Source: an uncultured Pseudodesulfovibrio sp. (GTDB lineage: Bacteria > Desulfobacterota > Desulfovibrionia > Desulfovibrionales > Desulfovibrionaceae). From it: a DNA stretch of 64,000 nucleotides. A program made the position numbers and the translations under genes. How positions within the stretch are numbered: the first letter of the stretch is position 1; every line of letters starts with the position of its first letter. Positions 8,166 to 15,744 of this stretch are shown here, in pieces. The stretch covers positions 620,001 to 684,000 of the forward strand of contig NZ_OY760059.1 of assembly GCF_963662885.1 (NCBI RefSeq), read 5' to 3'. The notes beneath the pieces were generated by a model, which ran no database searches, was not told the DNA's origin, and saw nothing but the letters and a program-made list of their open reading frames with translations.

Positions 8166-8801
8166 TTACAACGCAATCCCCACTGCTCGGCATGGTGAGG
8201 CTTCGCCATCGGCGATCTTCAAAGGCTGGCAGCAGAACAGGAAGCTTTCGCTGGGCAGGTCGCCGAGGTGGGTGAGGTTCTCGACGATGACGAGGCCGTG
8301 GTCGAAGAGGATGCGATGGGCAGGCAGCTCATGGGAATCCACGGGATCGGGCGACGGGGTGTCGAGGCCGATGCCCTTGAGGCCCAGCCCGGCCAGAAAG
8401 CTGGCTGCGGTTCGGGTCAGGGCAGGGAAGTCCCGGTAGTAGCGGTCGGTATTCCAGTGCCGGTCCCAGCCGGTGCGGAGCAGGGCGAAATCCAGGCTGT
8501 CGATGTCGGCCAGCGGGGCGAGATCGGGCTGGTCGATGAAAGGGCCGTCCAATGCGGTCAGATCGATGACCGCGCCCCAGCCGGTGAAGTTGTCCGGGCC
8601 GAGTTCATTCAGGGTGGGCGCTTCGAGGAACAGGTGCGCGGCCGCGTCCACGTGCGTTCCGGTGTGGGTGGCCAGGGTCAGGCTGGTTTGGGCGAACCCG
8701 TGTTTCTTGACGAAATGTGTACGGCGCACGTTGGGCGCCTCATCGCCGGGAAATACCGGCATGCCGGTGCGGATGGTATGGCTGAGATCAATGGTCTGCA
8801 T
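8166..8801 (-). CDS. Cyclase-family metal hydrolase (kynurenine formamidase-like)
   Basis: The protein belongs to the cyclase/KynB-like fold, metal-dependent hydrolases of amides or cyclic substrates. The diagnostic metal-binding motif HTGTHVDAAAH is intact, and the N-terminus IDLSHTIRTGMPVFPGD is typical of the family. About 211 residues is normal. The start has a GGAGGGG ribosome-binding site. It begins 12 bases after the stop of the tRNA-dihydrouridine synthase gene, so the two are probably co-transcribed, although no shared pathway is obvious. The true substrate cannot be told from sequence. Confidence 0.85.
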   Translation of the reverse strand: MQTIDLSHTIRTGMPVFPGDEAPNVRRTHFVKKHGFAQTSLTLATHTGTHVDAAAHLFLEAPTLNELGPDNFTGWGAVIDLTALDGPFIDQPDLAPLADIDSLDFALLRTGWDRHWNTDRYYRDFPALTRTAASFLAGLGLKGIGLDTPSPDPVDSHELPAHRILFDHGLVIVENLTHLGDLPSESFLFCCQPLKIADGEASPCRAVGIAL

Positions 8802-8813
8802 GGCTCCCCTCCG

Positions 8814-9860
8814 TCAGATATTGTACATGTTCATATTCGGTCGTTTAACAAGCTGCAGGCCGGGTTGGACATGCTCTCGTATGACGATTCGTATTTCATC
8901 CATACTTTTGGCCTTGAGAAAATGGGATTGCAGGGAGTGCCCGAACAGGAAGTTGGCCGCGAAATAGATGGTGAACAGCCGGTACCGCTTGAGCGCGCGA
9001 ACCGGGTCATAGTGGTGGTCCAGGGCGTCGGCCAGTCGCAGGGCGTAGTCCCGGAAGCAGGTCTCGGGTGGGGTGTAATCCGAGGTCCATTCCGCGAATA
9101 GCCAAGGCTGGGCAATGGCCATGCGGCCCACGGAGACGCCGGCGCAGCCCGTGGTCTCGAGCATGTCGAGGCAGTCCTCGGGTGTGATCACGTCCCCGTT
9201 GCCGAGGACCGGGATGGTCACGGCATCCACTATGGTCTTGATATGGCTGCGGATCGCCGGGCGGGTGCGCTTGTCCGGGGCCATGCGCGGGTGAAAGACC
9301 AGGCAGTCCGCGCCCGCATTCTCGAACCGTTTGGCGAGCTGCACGGCGGGTTCGATGTCCGGGGTCCACCCGGTGCGGAACTTGATGAACAGAGGGATGG
9401 AGATGGCCCCCCGAACGGCCTCGACCACGCGCAGGGCCGCGTCCGGGTCCTTGAGCAGGGCCGCGCCCGCGTTCTTCTTGACGATGCCGGAGACCGAACA
9501 GCCCATGTTGATGTCAAAGCCGAAAAAACCGCAGTCCTGAACGCGTCTGGCGGCAGGGACCATCTGTTCCGGTGTGGCTCCCGCCACCTGACAGACCAGG
9601 CGGGGCAGCTCGGCCTCGCGCCACCGGAAGACCGGCGAGACCAGCGGACTCTCGGTGGGCACGCTCTTGGCCCCGCACATCTCGGTGAACATCAGCCCGC
9701 ACCCGCCGTAGCCTTCGAGCACCTCGCGGAACGCCACATGGCCGAGCCCGGCCAGGGGCGCAAGCCAGAGACGGTTGGCCACGGTTTTGGAGCCGATGGC
9801 CAGCGGTTCATTGAGGCGATCTGCCAAATCCTGTCTGCGTTTTTCGTCAAGCGGTTGCAT
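8814..9860 (-). CDS. tRNA-dihydrouridine synthase family protein
   Basis: An FMN-dependent enzyme that reduces specific uridines in tRNA. The TIM-barrel start WLAPLAGLGHVAFREV, the catalytic-Cys motif (here DINMGCS, usually NxGCP), the Lys of FIKFRTGW and the phosphate-binding GNGDV and VSVGRMA motifs are all visible. Ser replaces the usual Pro after the catalytic Cys, a modest divergence. ATG at 9860 was chosen over a TTG 12 codons upstream. Which Dus subfamily it represents is uncertain. Confidence 0.88.
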   Translation of the reverse strand: MQPLDEKRRQDLADRLNEPLAIGSKTVANRLWLAPLAGLGHVAFREVLEGYGGCGLMFTEMCGAKSVPTESPLVSPVFRWREAELPRLVCQVAGATPEQMVPAARRVQDCGFFGFDINMGCSVSGIVKKNAGAALLKDPDAALRVVEAVRGAISIPLFIKFRTGWTPDIEPAVQLAKRFENAGADCLVFHPRMAPDKRTRPAIRSHIKTIVDAVTIPVLGNGDVITPEDCLDMLETTGCAGVSVGRMAIAQPWLFAEWTSDYTPPETCFRDYALRLADALDHHYDPVRALKRYRLFTIYFAANFLFGHSLQSHFLKAKSMDEIRIVIREHVQPGLQLVKRPNMNMYNI

Positions 9861-10116
9861 CAGGGCCAAATCTGCCCGGATTTGAAAACCTGTCAAGTTG
9901 CTTTTTTATACCTCTCGTCTGTTTTTACCTGACATTCTTCAACAAAACCGAGGGTTGCGAAAAACCGGTGATACTGTTTGCGCACCCGGCCCGGAGGTCT
10001 TGCTCGCGGCCCGAGGCAGTGGGCGAACGGTTCGCCCGCCTGCTCCCGGACACCCGCAAAGCGGACGCAGCTCGGATACCCGGTCTGTTTCAACTGCAAC
10101 GGACAAGGAGAAACCG

Positions 10117-10950
10117 ATGTCCACGACTGTCAGCAATGCCTTTGTTTCCCAGTATGTCGAGATGGTCCATCAGGCCTATCAGGCCCAGGGCTCCAAGATG
10201 CGCCAGACCGTCCGCCTGCAGACCGAGGTGGAAGGCTCCAAGTGTGTCTTCCAGAAGGTCGGCAAGGGCGCGGCCGGGAAAAAGACCCGCCACGGCAATG
10301 TGCCGCTCATGAACCTCAACCATTCCAACGTGTCCTGCACCCTGTCCGACTGGTACGCCGCCGAGTACATCGACAAGCTCGACGAGCTCAAGGACAAGAG
10401 CGACGAGAAGCAGGTTGCCGCCAATGCCGGTGCCTGGGCGCTCGGCCGCAAGATCGACGAGTTGATCATCACCAAGCTTGAAGGGGCCACCAACGTGGTC
10501 GCCGAGGCTGCCACCGGCCTGACCAAGGACAAGATCCTCCAGGCCTTCGGCACGCTGAACGCCAATGACGTGCCGGACGACGGCCACCGCTTCGCCGTGG
10601 TCGGTCCGCACCAGTGGAACGAACTGCTCAACATCCAGGAGTTCAAGTCCAGCGACTACGCGGGCGAGCAGTACGCCTGGCTCAAGGGCACCGAGTCCCG
10701 CACCTGGCTGGGCATCACCTGGATGTTCCACACCGGCCTGCCGCTCGACGAGGCGGGCATGCGCAAGTGCTACATCTACCACCGCAACGCCGCGGGTCTG
10801 GCCGAGGGCCAGAAGGTCCAGGCGTTCGTGGACTGGGTGCCGGAAAAGGCCGCCCATCTGGTGGACCACATGCTCTCTGCCGGGGCCTGCCTCATCGACC
10901 CGGACGGCGTGGTCCAGATCCAGTGCGACGATTCCGCCGCCATCGAGTAG
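10117..10950 (+). CDS. Phage major capsid protein (Phage_capsid_2-like)
   Basis: The protein (277 aa) resembles the phage coat family found in many proteobacterial prophages. It has an N-terminal segment with SNAFVSQYVEMVHQAYQAQG, a central AAEYIDKLDELKDKSDE region and a C-terminal section with HRNAAGLAEGQ. It starts at ATG 10117 behind AAGGAG. The only phage-like partner nearby is the 81-aa gene downstream. No terminase, portal, protease, tail or integrase gene was seen within several kilobases on either side, so this is either a prophage remnant or a retained structural gene. Codon use and GC are like the host, and the frame is intact. Confidence 0.78.
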   Translation: MSTTVSNAFVSQYVEMVHQAYQAQGSKMRQTVRLQTEVEGSKCVFQKVGKGAAGKKTRHGNVPLMNLNHSNVSCTLSDWYAAEYIDKLDELKDKSDEKQVAANAGAWALGRKIDELIITKLEGATNVVAEAATGLTKDKILQAFGTLNANDVPDDGHRFAVVGPHQWNELLNIQEFKSSDYAGEQYAWLKGTESRTWLGITWMFHTGLPLDEAGMRKCYIYHRNAAGLAEGQKVQAFVDWVPEKAAHLVDHMLSAGACLIDPDGVVQIQCDDSAAIE

Positions 10951-10993
10951 GACCGCAATCGACCACAACCAACCGCAAAAGGAGATACCAACC

Positions 10994-11239
10994 ATGGCAT
11001 ACACCAGCGAAGACATGCGGCTCATGGGCGGGGTGCCCGGCCAGCAGCTGTTCATCTACCGCTCCGAGGACGACGCTGCCACCGTGGCCGGGCCGGGCTA
11101 CTTCGACCAGGCGGCCGAGGACTACAATCTGGAGACCGGCGATATCGTCATCGCCTGCACCGGCGCGAACCACGCCGCCGCCATCGACCTGATGGTCGCG
11201 GCCAACACGGACGGCGCGGTCACCGTGATCACCGCCTAG
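10994..11239 (+). CDS. Small acidic protein following the capsid gene (81 aa)
   Basis: It begins 43 bases after the capsid stop, at ATG 10994, behind a GGAGA site. The sequence starts MAYTSEDMRLMGG and is acidic and compact, ending in alternating strands (DIVIACTG, AVTVITA). By position it could be a capsid decoration or stabilising protein, since small genes commonly sit next to coat genes in phages. Sequence alone does not prove this. An intrinsic terminator follows within 50 bases, so the two genes form a closed unit. Confidence 0.65.
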   Translation: MAYTSEDMRLMGGVPGQQLFIYRSEDDAATVAGPGYFDQAAEDYNLETGDIVIACTGANHAAAIDLMVAANTDGAVTVITA

Positions 11240-11288
11240 CGGACAACCGAGGAGACAAGCGTCAGGGGGCCACTTCCTCCCCCGCCAC

Positions 11289-11313
11289 GGGCCTCCTTCG
11301 GGAGGCCCTTTTT
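11289..11313 (+). terminator. Intrinsic terminator after the capsid pair
   Basis: GGGCCTCC (11289-11296), a TTCG tetraloop and GGAGGCCC (11301-11308) are followed by five T. It ends the two-gene phage-like unit. Confidence 0.85.
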
Positions 11314-11338
11314 ACAAGAAAACAGCCTGGAAAGGACA

Positions 11339-11690
11339 ATCGATATTAACGACCTGTTGAGAAGCGATGCATTTACCCGTACAAGAGTGGACAGGTTCAC
11401 CGGCGAACCCCGTCGGCAGTGGCTCGAATACGCTGACGGCGTAATGGAGCCGGTCCGCAAGGAGGGCCGCCTGAGCAAAAAGTTTCACGGTAACAAGCGC
11501 TCCTTGGACTGGTGGGCCGTGGAAAAGCCGCTCGACTGGGACCCGGCCGAGGAGGGGAGAAAGGTCTCCCTGAATCACGACTACGGCCGACCGGAGAGGG
11601 GCGCAGGCAGGCAGGCGAACGCGGCGAAGAAGCGGACTGCGTCTGCCGGGCCCCAGCCCGCAGCACTGCCCCGCACCCTGCTTCCCCGTA
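11339..11690 (+). pseudogene. Possible protein-coding remnant downstream of the capsid unit
   Basis: One plus-strand frame reads as a plausible hydrophilic protein (TRTRVDRFTGEPRRQWLEY, then KKFHGNKRSLDWWAVEKPL), but no convincing ATG or ribosome-binding site introduces it; the only candidate start is TTG at 11357. The frame then runs out of frame into the following membrane-protein gene. It could be debris of another phage gene. No gene covers this 350-base stretch on the other strand. Confidence 0.3.
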
Positions 11691-11699
11691 AGGACGCCC

Positions 11700-12407
11700 A
11701 TGTACAAAATAGTTCTGAATATCTCCACGCTTGTCATCCTAATCCTGTTCTCGAATCATGTTCGCGAAACCGTGGTGCAAGGGCAAAACCTTGTTTTTGC
11801 CGTTGGTTATACGGCGTTGTTCTCGTTGGAGCTGCCTCTGTGCTTTTTGTATTTTCGGACGAAGCGGGCGGTATTCGGCAAGGCGCTCGGCTGGCTGCTC
11901 GCCCTTCATGTCCTCTATCCGGCGTATCTGGCTGTGTCCTTGGCCGTTGTTGCGCCGGAATCGCTCTCAACCCCGTATGGCGCGGGCATGCTCCTCTTCG
12001 TGCTCGTCGTATTCGCCGATGCGGCGAGCCTTATCCGTCAGAGCCGAGGCGTGGCGGTCGCCGCCGATGCGTGGACATGGTATTGCGTGTTGTTTCTTCT
12101 GACCTACACGCCGCTGGCCTACCTGATCGCCTTCACGTCGCATGATGCAACCGGGCTGGCCAACGACTATACCTGGCTCCTCTATTTCGTTCTCGCCGTG
12201 TTCCTGGCCTCCATGTTGCGGGACAAGGCGCTCGCTATTGTCGCTCCCGCCACCGCGCTTTTTTCGGCAGTGTATTTGGCGACGCATTTCCTCGGGGCTC
12301 CCTACCGGGGCCGCTTTGTTCCCGTGCTTTTGACGGCGCACGGCGCGTATGTCGCCTTGTTCGCCGTCGTTTGGCTCGCCAAGCGGAGGATGGAAAGGGG
12401 TGATTGA
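11700..12407 (+). CDS. Integral membrane protein, 235 aa, unknown
   Basis: The start ATG follows AAGGACG. Seven or so hydrophobic helices can be counted, starting with a helix at about residues 4-20 and ending in AVVWLAKRRMERGD. Loops are short and there are no obvious catalytic or metal-binding motifs. The sequence does not match a transporter family I can name. It is flanked by the capsid region and an MBL-fold gene transcribed towards it, so context gives no hint of function. Confidence 0.75.
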   Translation: MYKIVLNISTLVILILFSNHVRETVVQGQNLVFAVGYTALFSLELPLCFLYFRTKRAVFGKALGWLLALHVLYPAYLAVSLAVVAPESLSTPYGAGMLLFVLVVFADAASLIRQSRGVAVAADAWTWYCVLFLLTYTPLAYLIAFTSHDATGLANDYTWLLYFVLAVFLASMLRDKALAIVAPATALFSAVYLATHFLGAPYRGRFVPVLLTAHGAYVALFAVVWLAKRRMERGD

Positions 12408-12458
12408 TCACGCCGTGAACTGTGGCGAAGCCGACAGTCCTCTGTGAGTCCCCGGTCC

Positions 12459-13289
12459 TTAGAACACCAGCTTCATCCCCGAGCCCACCTCCCGGACCGG
12501 GCATTTGGCGGCCAGACTGATCTTGGCGGCCAGGTCCGTGCAGTGGCAGCACCACAGCCCTTCCAGATCGAGCGCGGCCAGATATTCCGCCGTGGGATCG
12601 AGCCGTTCGGGTTGGGCCTTTTGCAGGTGGAATCCGCCGAGGACCGCGCGGACGTTATCCACGCCCGTGACCCGCTTGGCCTGCTCCACGGTGTTGCATA
12701 TGCCTGCGTGGGCGCAGCCCGCGATGACCACCAGCCCCGTGTCCGTGACGTACGCCAGCGCCGTGTCGTCCGGGATGTCGTCCGGCACGAACGTGCCGCC
12801 CTCCAGCCGCTCGCCCAGCGGCGCGGGCTTCTCGAAATCCGTGACCCGCTCGATCTCGCCGAGCGCCACCAGGGAGTCGGTCAGCCAGACGGGCTCGGCC
12901 GTGAGCTTCAGGTCGAAATAGCTGGCCAGCTTGTCCTCGGCGACCAATGAGCCGAACTCGGGGATGCCCCTGTGCCGCTTGGTGCCCAGCGCCTTGGGGT
13001 GGGCAATCAGCCCCGCGCGGGTCCGGTCCTCGCACGCCGTCATGTCGTATTGACGCAGGAGCATGCCCAGCCCCCAGGTATGGTCCGAGTGGCCGTGGGA
13101 CAGGGCGATCCAGTCCAGATGGTCCATGTCCACGCCCAGGCACCGGGCGTTGGCCAGGAACGCGTCCGAATAGCCGGTGTCGAACAGCACACGCTTTCCG
13201 TCCGCTTCGATGAGCATGGACAGCCCGGCCTCGGCCAGAAGACGGGTGCCCACCAGGGCGTTGTTGTCTATCAGAAAGGTCAGTTCCAT
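12459..13289 (-). CDS. MBL-fold metallo-hydrolase (DHPS-like branch)
   Basis: The family signature LSHGHSDHTWGL supplies the metal ligands. Further His residues (GCAHAGICN) and a final HC motif near ALDLEGLWCCHC fit the subgroup annotated as ribofuranosylaminobenzene 5'-phosphate synthase-like in archaea and anaerobes. The N-terminus TFLIDNNALVG is typical of this branch. About 276 residues is the normal length. The physiological substrate in bacteria is unclear. Confidence 0.85.
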   Translation of the reverse strand: MELTFLIDNNALVGTRLLAEAGLSMLIEADGKRVLFDTGYSDAFLANARCLGVDMDHLDWIALSHGHSDHTWGLGMLLRQYDMTACEDRTRAGLIAHPKALGTKRHRGIPEFGSLVAEDKLASYFDLKLTAEPVWLTDSLVALGEIERVTDFEKPAPLGERLEGGTFVPDDIPDDTALAYVTDTGLVVIAGCAHAGICNTVEQAKRVTGVDNVRAVLGGFHLQKAQPERLDPTAEYLAALDLEGLWCCHCTDLAAKISLAAKCPVREVGSGMKLVF

Positions 13290-13349
13290 GGCGGTCTCCG
13301 GGGTTGCGGTCTATTGGCAGGACACGGGAAAAGAGTCTATGCTCAACCC

Positions 13350-13871
13350 ATGCGCCGCCGCAACTCCCTTTTCCTTCGTGTCTTTTTCACGGCTTGGTTT
13401 ATTGCCAGTACATGCCTTTTGCCCTCTTTTACCTGGGCCGAGGGTGTGGACGCCCGCTTCCTGCGCGCCCTGGACGGCGATTCCCTGCGTGTGGATTACG
13501 GGGGCGAGGTCCTGGAAATCCGGCTCATCGGCGTGGACGCCCCGGAGTACAGGCAGGAGTACAGCCGCAAGGCCAGGGACTTCTCCCGGCAATTCTGCCA
13601 GGGCCGGACTGTGCACCTGGAATTCGACAAGGACCGCCACGACCGTTACGGCCGCACGCTGGCGTATGTCTATGTGGACGATCGTATGCTCAACGAGGAG
13701 CTGGTGCGCGCGGGGTTGGCCATCCCCCTTCGGATCAAGCCGAACACCCGCCACGCCGAACGGTTCAAGCAGGCTGAAAAGCAGGCTCGGCTGGATGGGC
13801 GCGGGTTTTGGGTCAAGGGAGGTCTGGACATGACGCCGGCCCAGTGGCGGCGCACCCACCGCAGAAAGTAG
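13350..13871 (+). CDS. Secreted thermonuclease-like (SNase) protein
   Basis: A Ca-dependent nuclease fold with an N-terminal signal peptide (MRRRNSLFLRVFF to about residue 30, ending near TWA). The catalytic residues of staphylococcal nuclease have counterparts: Arg in IRLIGVDAPEY, Glu in the RQEYSRKA segment, and Arg in DRYGRTLAYVYV. About 173 residues including the signal is usual. ATG 13350 was chosen because it begins a proper signal sequence; a longer frame upstream is antisense to the MBL gene. It ends exactly where the convergent VOC-HAD gene ends. Confidence 0.85.
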   Translation: MRRRNSLFLRVFFTAWFIASTCLLPSFTWAEGVDARFLRALDGDSLRVDYGGEVLEIRLIGVDAPEYRQEYSRKARDFSRQFCQGRTVHLEFDKDRHDRYGRTLAYVYVDDRMLNEELVRAGLAIPLRIKPNTRHAERFKQAEKQARLDGRGFWVKGGLDMTPAQWRRTHRRK

Positions 13872-14663
13872 CTATTCGAACGCAGCGGTCAGAACGTCCG
13901 CCATTTCGCGGATCACGCCGTGGCCGCCTGTGGCGTCGGTTACGTAGTCGGCCATGGCCAGAATAGCCGGATGGGCGTCGGCGGGCGCGGCCTTGAAACC
14001 GGCCAGGCCCATTGCCGTGGCGTCGTTGATGTCGTTGCCGATGAACAGGATGTTGCTCACGGAGATCTGGTATTTCTCGGCCAACCTGAGCAGGGCAGAG
14101 CCCTTGTCTCGGATGCCGTACAGCGCCTCCAGGCCGATTTTGTCCGCCCGGGCCTTGACCACCGGGTTGGCCTCGGTGGACAGGATGACCTGCCGGATGC
14201 CCAACCGCTGGATGAGCCCCACGCCCAGTCCGTCGCTGCGGTTGGCCTGGACGGACTCGCGCCCGTTCTGGTCGGTCATGACCAGATTGTCGGTCATTAC
14301 CCCGTCAAAGTCGTAGACCACCAGCCGGATGCGCTCCGCGCCCGGCAGACCGCGCCCGGACAGGGCCAGTATCTCGCCGTCCGGCCCCAGATACAGCGCC
14401 TTTTCGCCCATCAGCTTTTCGGCCCGGCCCCCGCCGTTATCCAATATGGCGTTCACGGCCCGGTCCACGTCCGGGACTTCGAGGGTGACGATCACGCACC
14501 CTCCTGCCGTGGTCCCTGGTCCCTCGATCAACCGCAACGACTGGCCGTACGGGCCGACCAGCAAGCCGTCCCAGGCAAGGTCGAAGCCCAGCGCCCGTTT
14601 GTAGAAACGCGCGGATTTGTCGATGTTCCGGACCAATATGGTGACAGGCGGAAAAGTGGCCAT
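13872..14663 (-). CDS. VOC (glyoxalase-fold) domain fused to KdsC-like HAD phosphatase
   Basis: Residues 1-105 form a vicinal-oxygen-chelate domain (VTILVRNIDKSARFYKRALG, VIVTLEVPDVDRAV). Residues 110-263 form a C0-type HAD phosphatase like KdsC and the HAD domain of some NeuA proteins. It has the nucleophile motif VVYDFDGVMTDN (Asp118, Asp120), the NRSDGLGVGLIQRLGI loop and the acidic GNDINDATAM motif. C0 HADs hydrolyse KDO-8-phosphate or sialic-acid-type phosphates. The added VOC domain is unusual and its role is unknown. The start has AAGGAG. The upstream TrmH gene is on the same strand. Confidence 0.82.
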   Translation of the reverse strand: MATFPPVTILVRNIDKSARFYKRALGFDLAWDGLLVGPYGQSLRLIEGPGTTAGGCVIVTLEVPDVDRAVNAILDNGGGRAEKLMGEKALYLGPDGEILALSGRGLPGAERIRLVVYDFDGVMTDNLVMTDQNGRESVQANRSDGLGVGLIQRLGIRQVILSTEANPVVKARADKIGLEALYGIRDKGSALLRLAEKYQISVSNILFIGNDINDATAMGLAGFKAAPADAHPAILAMADYVTDATGGHGVIREMADVLTAAFE

Positions 14664-14779
14664 CTTGACTCCTTGAGTTCACGATTTGCCCTTTAACCTA
14701 CCCTGCCCGGTCCAACCTCGCAACTTTTGTGGGAAAAAGGGTTTGGGCGAGAGTCCACCGCAATGGGTCGGAGGAGGCT

Positions 14780-15541
14780 TTAGCCCAGCCGCCTGGCGAA
14801 CTCCGAGACGATGATAGCCCCGGCCTGAGCCACGTTGAGGGAGTCGAATTCGCGCTGAAAGGGAATATGCAGGCTGTGATGGGCGAATTTGGCGACGCCA
14901 GGGCGGATGCCTTTTCCCTCGTTGCCGAGCAGGAGCACGGCCGGGGTCTGAAGATCGGCGGTATAGACGTTGTCCGAGTCCGGTGTCATGCGCGCGCAGT
15001 AGAGGGTGTAGTCATAGTTGACGCAATCCTTCATGGCGTTGGCGAGGTTGCCGACCTTTGCCACCGGGAGCTTGTTCAGTGCGCCCGCCGAGGAGCGTAC
15101 GGCTCCGGCGCCGATATATGCGCCGTGGTGCTGGCAGACGATCAGGCCAGCGCCGCCCAGCGCGTGGACGGTGCGCGCGAGCACGCCCACGTTGCCGGTG
15201 TCCTGCACCTGGTCCAGGGCGACGATGAGCGGCAGGGGGGCTTCCGGGGCGAGTTCGAGGAGTTGTTCGAGCGGGGTATATTCCAGAGCCGCGCAACGGG
15301 CGGCCACACCCTGGTGGTTGCCCCGGTACATGTAATCAAGGTCTTTGACGGACACGGACTTGTAAGGCACGTTGCCGGTGCGGCACAACTCGAGGATTTC
15401 CTCCATGGCCTGGTCGCGTCTTCCCTTGCGGAAAGCCACGAAATCCACCTTCTGTGGAGAATCCAGCAGGAGTTCTTTGACCGGTTTATTTCCAACTACG
15501 TAGATTTTCGAATCATTTTTCGGCCGGTCATGATCTTGCAT
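14780..15541 (-). CDS. TrmH/SpoU-family 23S rRNA 2'-O-methyltransferase (RlmB-like)
   Basis: It should methylate a ribose 2'-OH using S-adenosylmethionine through the knotted SPOUT fold. An N-terminal substrate-binding domain (about 1-90) precedes the three SpoU motifs: VALDQVQDTGNVG, LLLGNEGKGIRP and SLNVAQAGAIIV. The length of 253 residues is right for RlmB. Whether the exact target is G2251 cannot be settled from sequence. It stands alone upstream of the VOC-HAD gene. Confidence 0.88.
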   Translation of the reverse strand: MQDHDRPKNDSKIYVVGNKPVKELLLDSPQKVDFVAFRKGRRDQAMEEILELCRTGNVPYKSVSVKDLDYMYRGNHQGVAARCAALEYTPLEQLLELAPEAPLPLIVALDQVQDTGNVGVLARTVHALGGAGLIVCQHHGAYIGAGAVRSSAGALNKLPVAKVGNLANAMKDCVNYDYTLYCARMTPDSDNVYTADLQTPAVLLLGNEGKGIRPGVAKFAHHSLHIPFQREFDSLNVAQAGAIIVSEFARRLG

Positions 15542-15714
15542 AATAAATTCCTTATGGTAAAGACAGCAAAATGCTGCACATGGTTGCGTTCGGCAAGGGG
15601 CTCTAGTAGGCGTTTATCGCTCCTATTGCAATCCATGGCAAGGTGGGCTAGCTGGTAGTCTCGCGTTACCGGCACTCATGAATTTTTCTAGACTTTTCAA
15701 AGCCGGACTTATCT

Positions 15715-15720
15715 GATAAT
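15715..15720 (+). promoter_or_regulatory. Possible -10 box (GATAAT) upstream of the lytic transglycosylase
   Basis: TGATAAT lies 25 bases before the chosen TTG start in an AT-rich stretch. A -35 match is weak (TAGACT or TTTTCA nearby), so this is a tentative promoter. Confidence 0.3.
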
Positions 15721-15744
15721 AGTGTGCCGAAGTCGGAGGATCGC

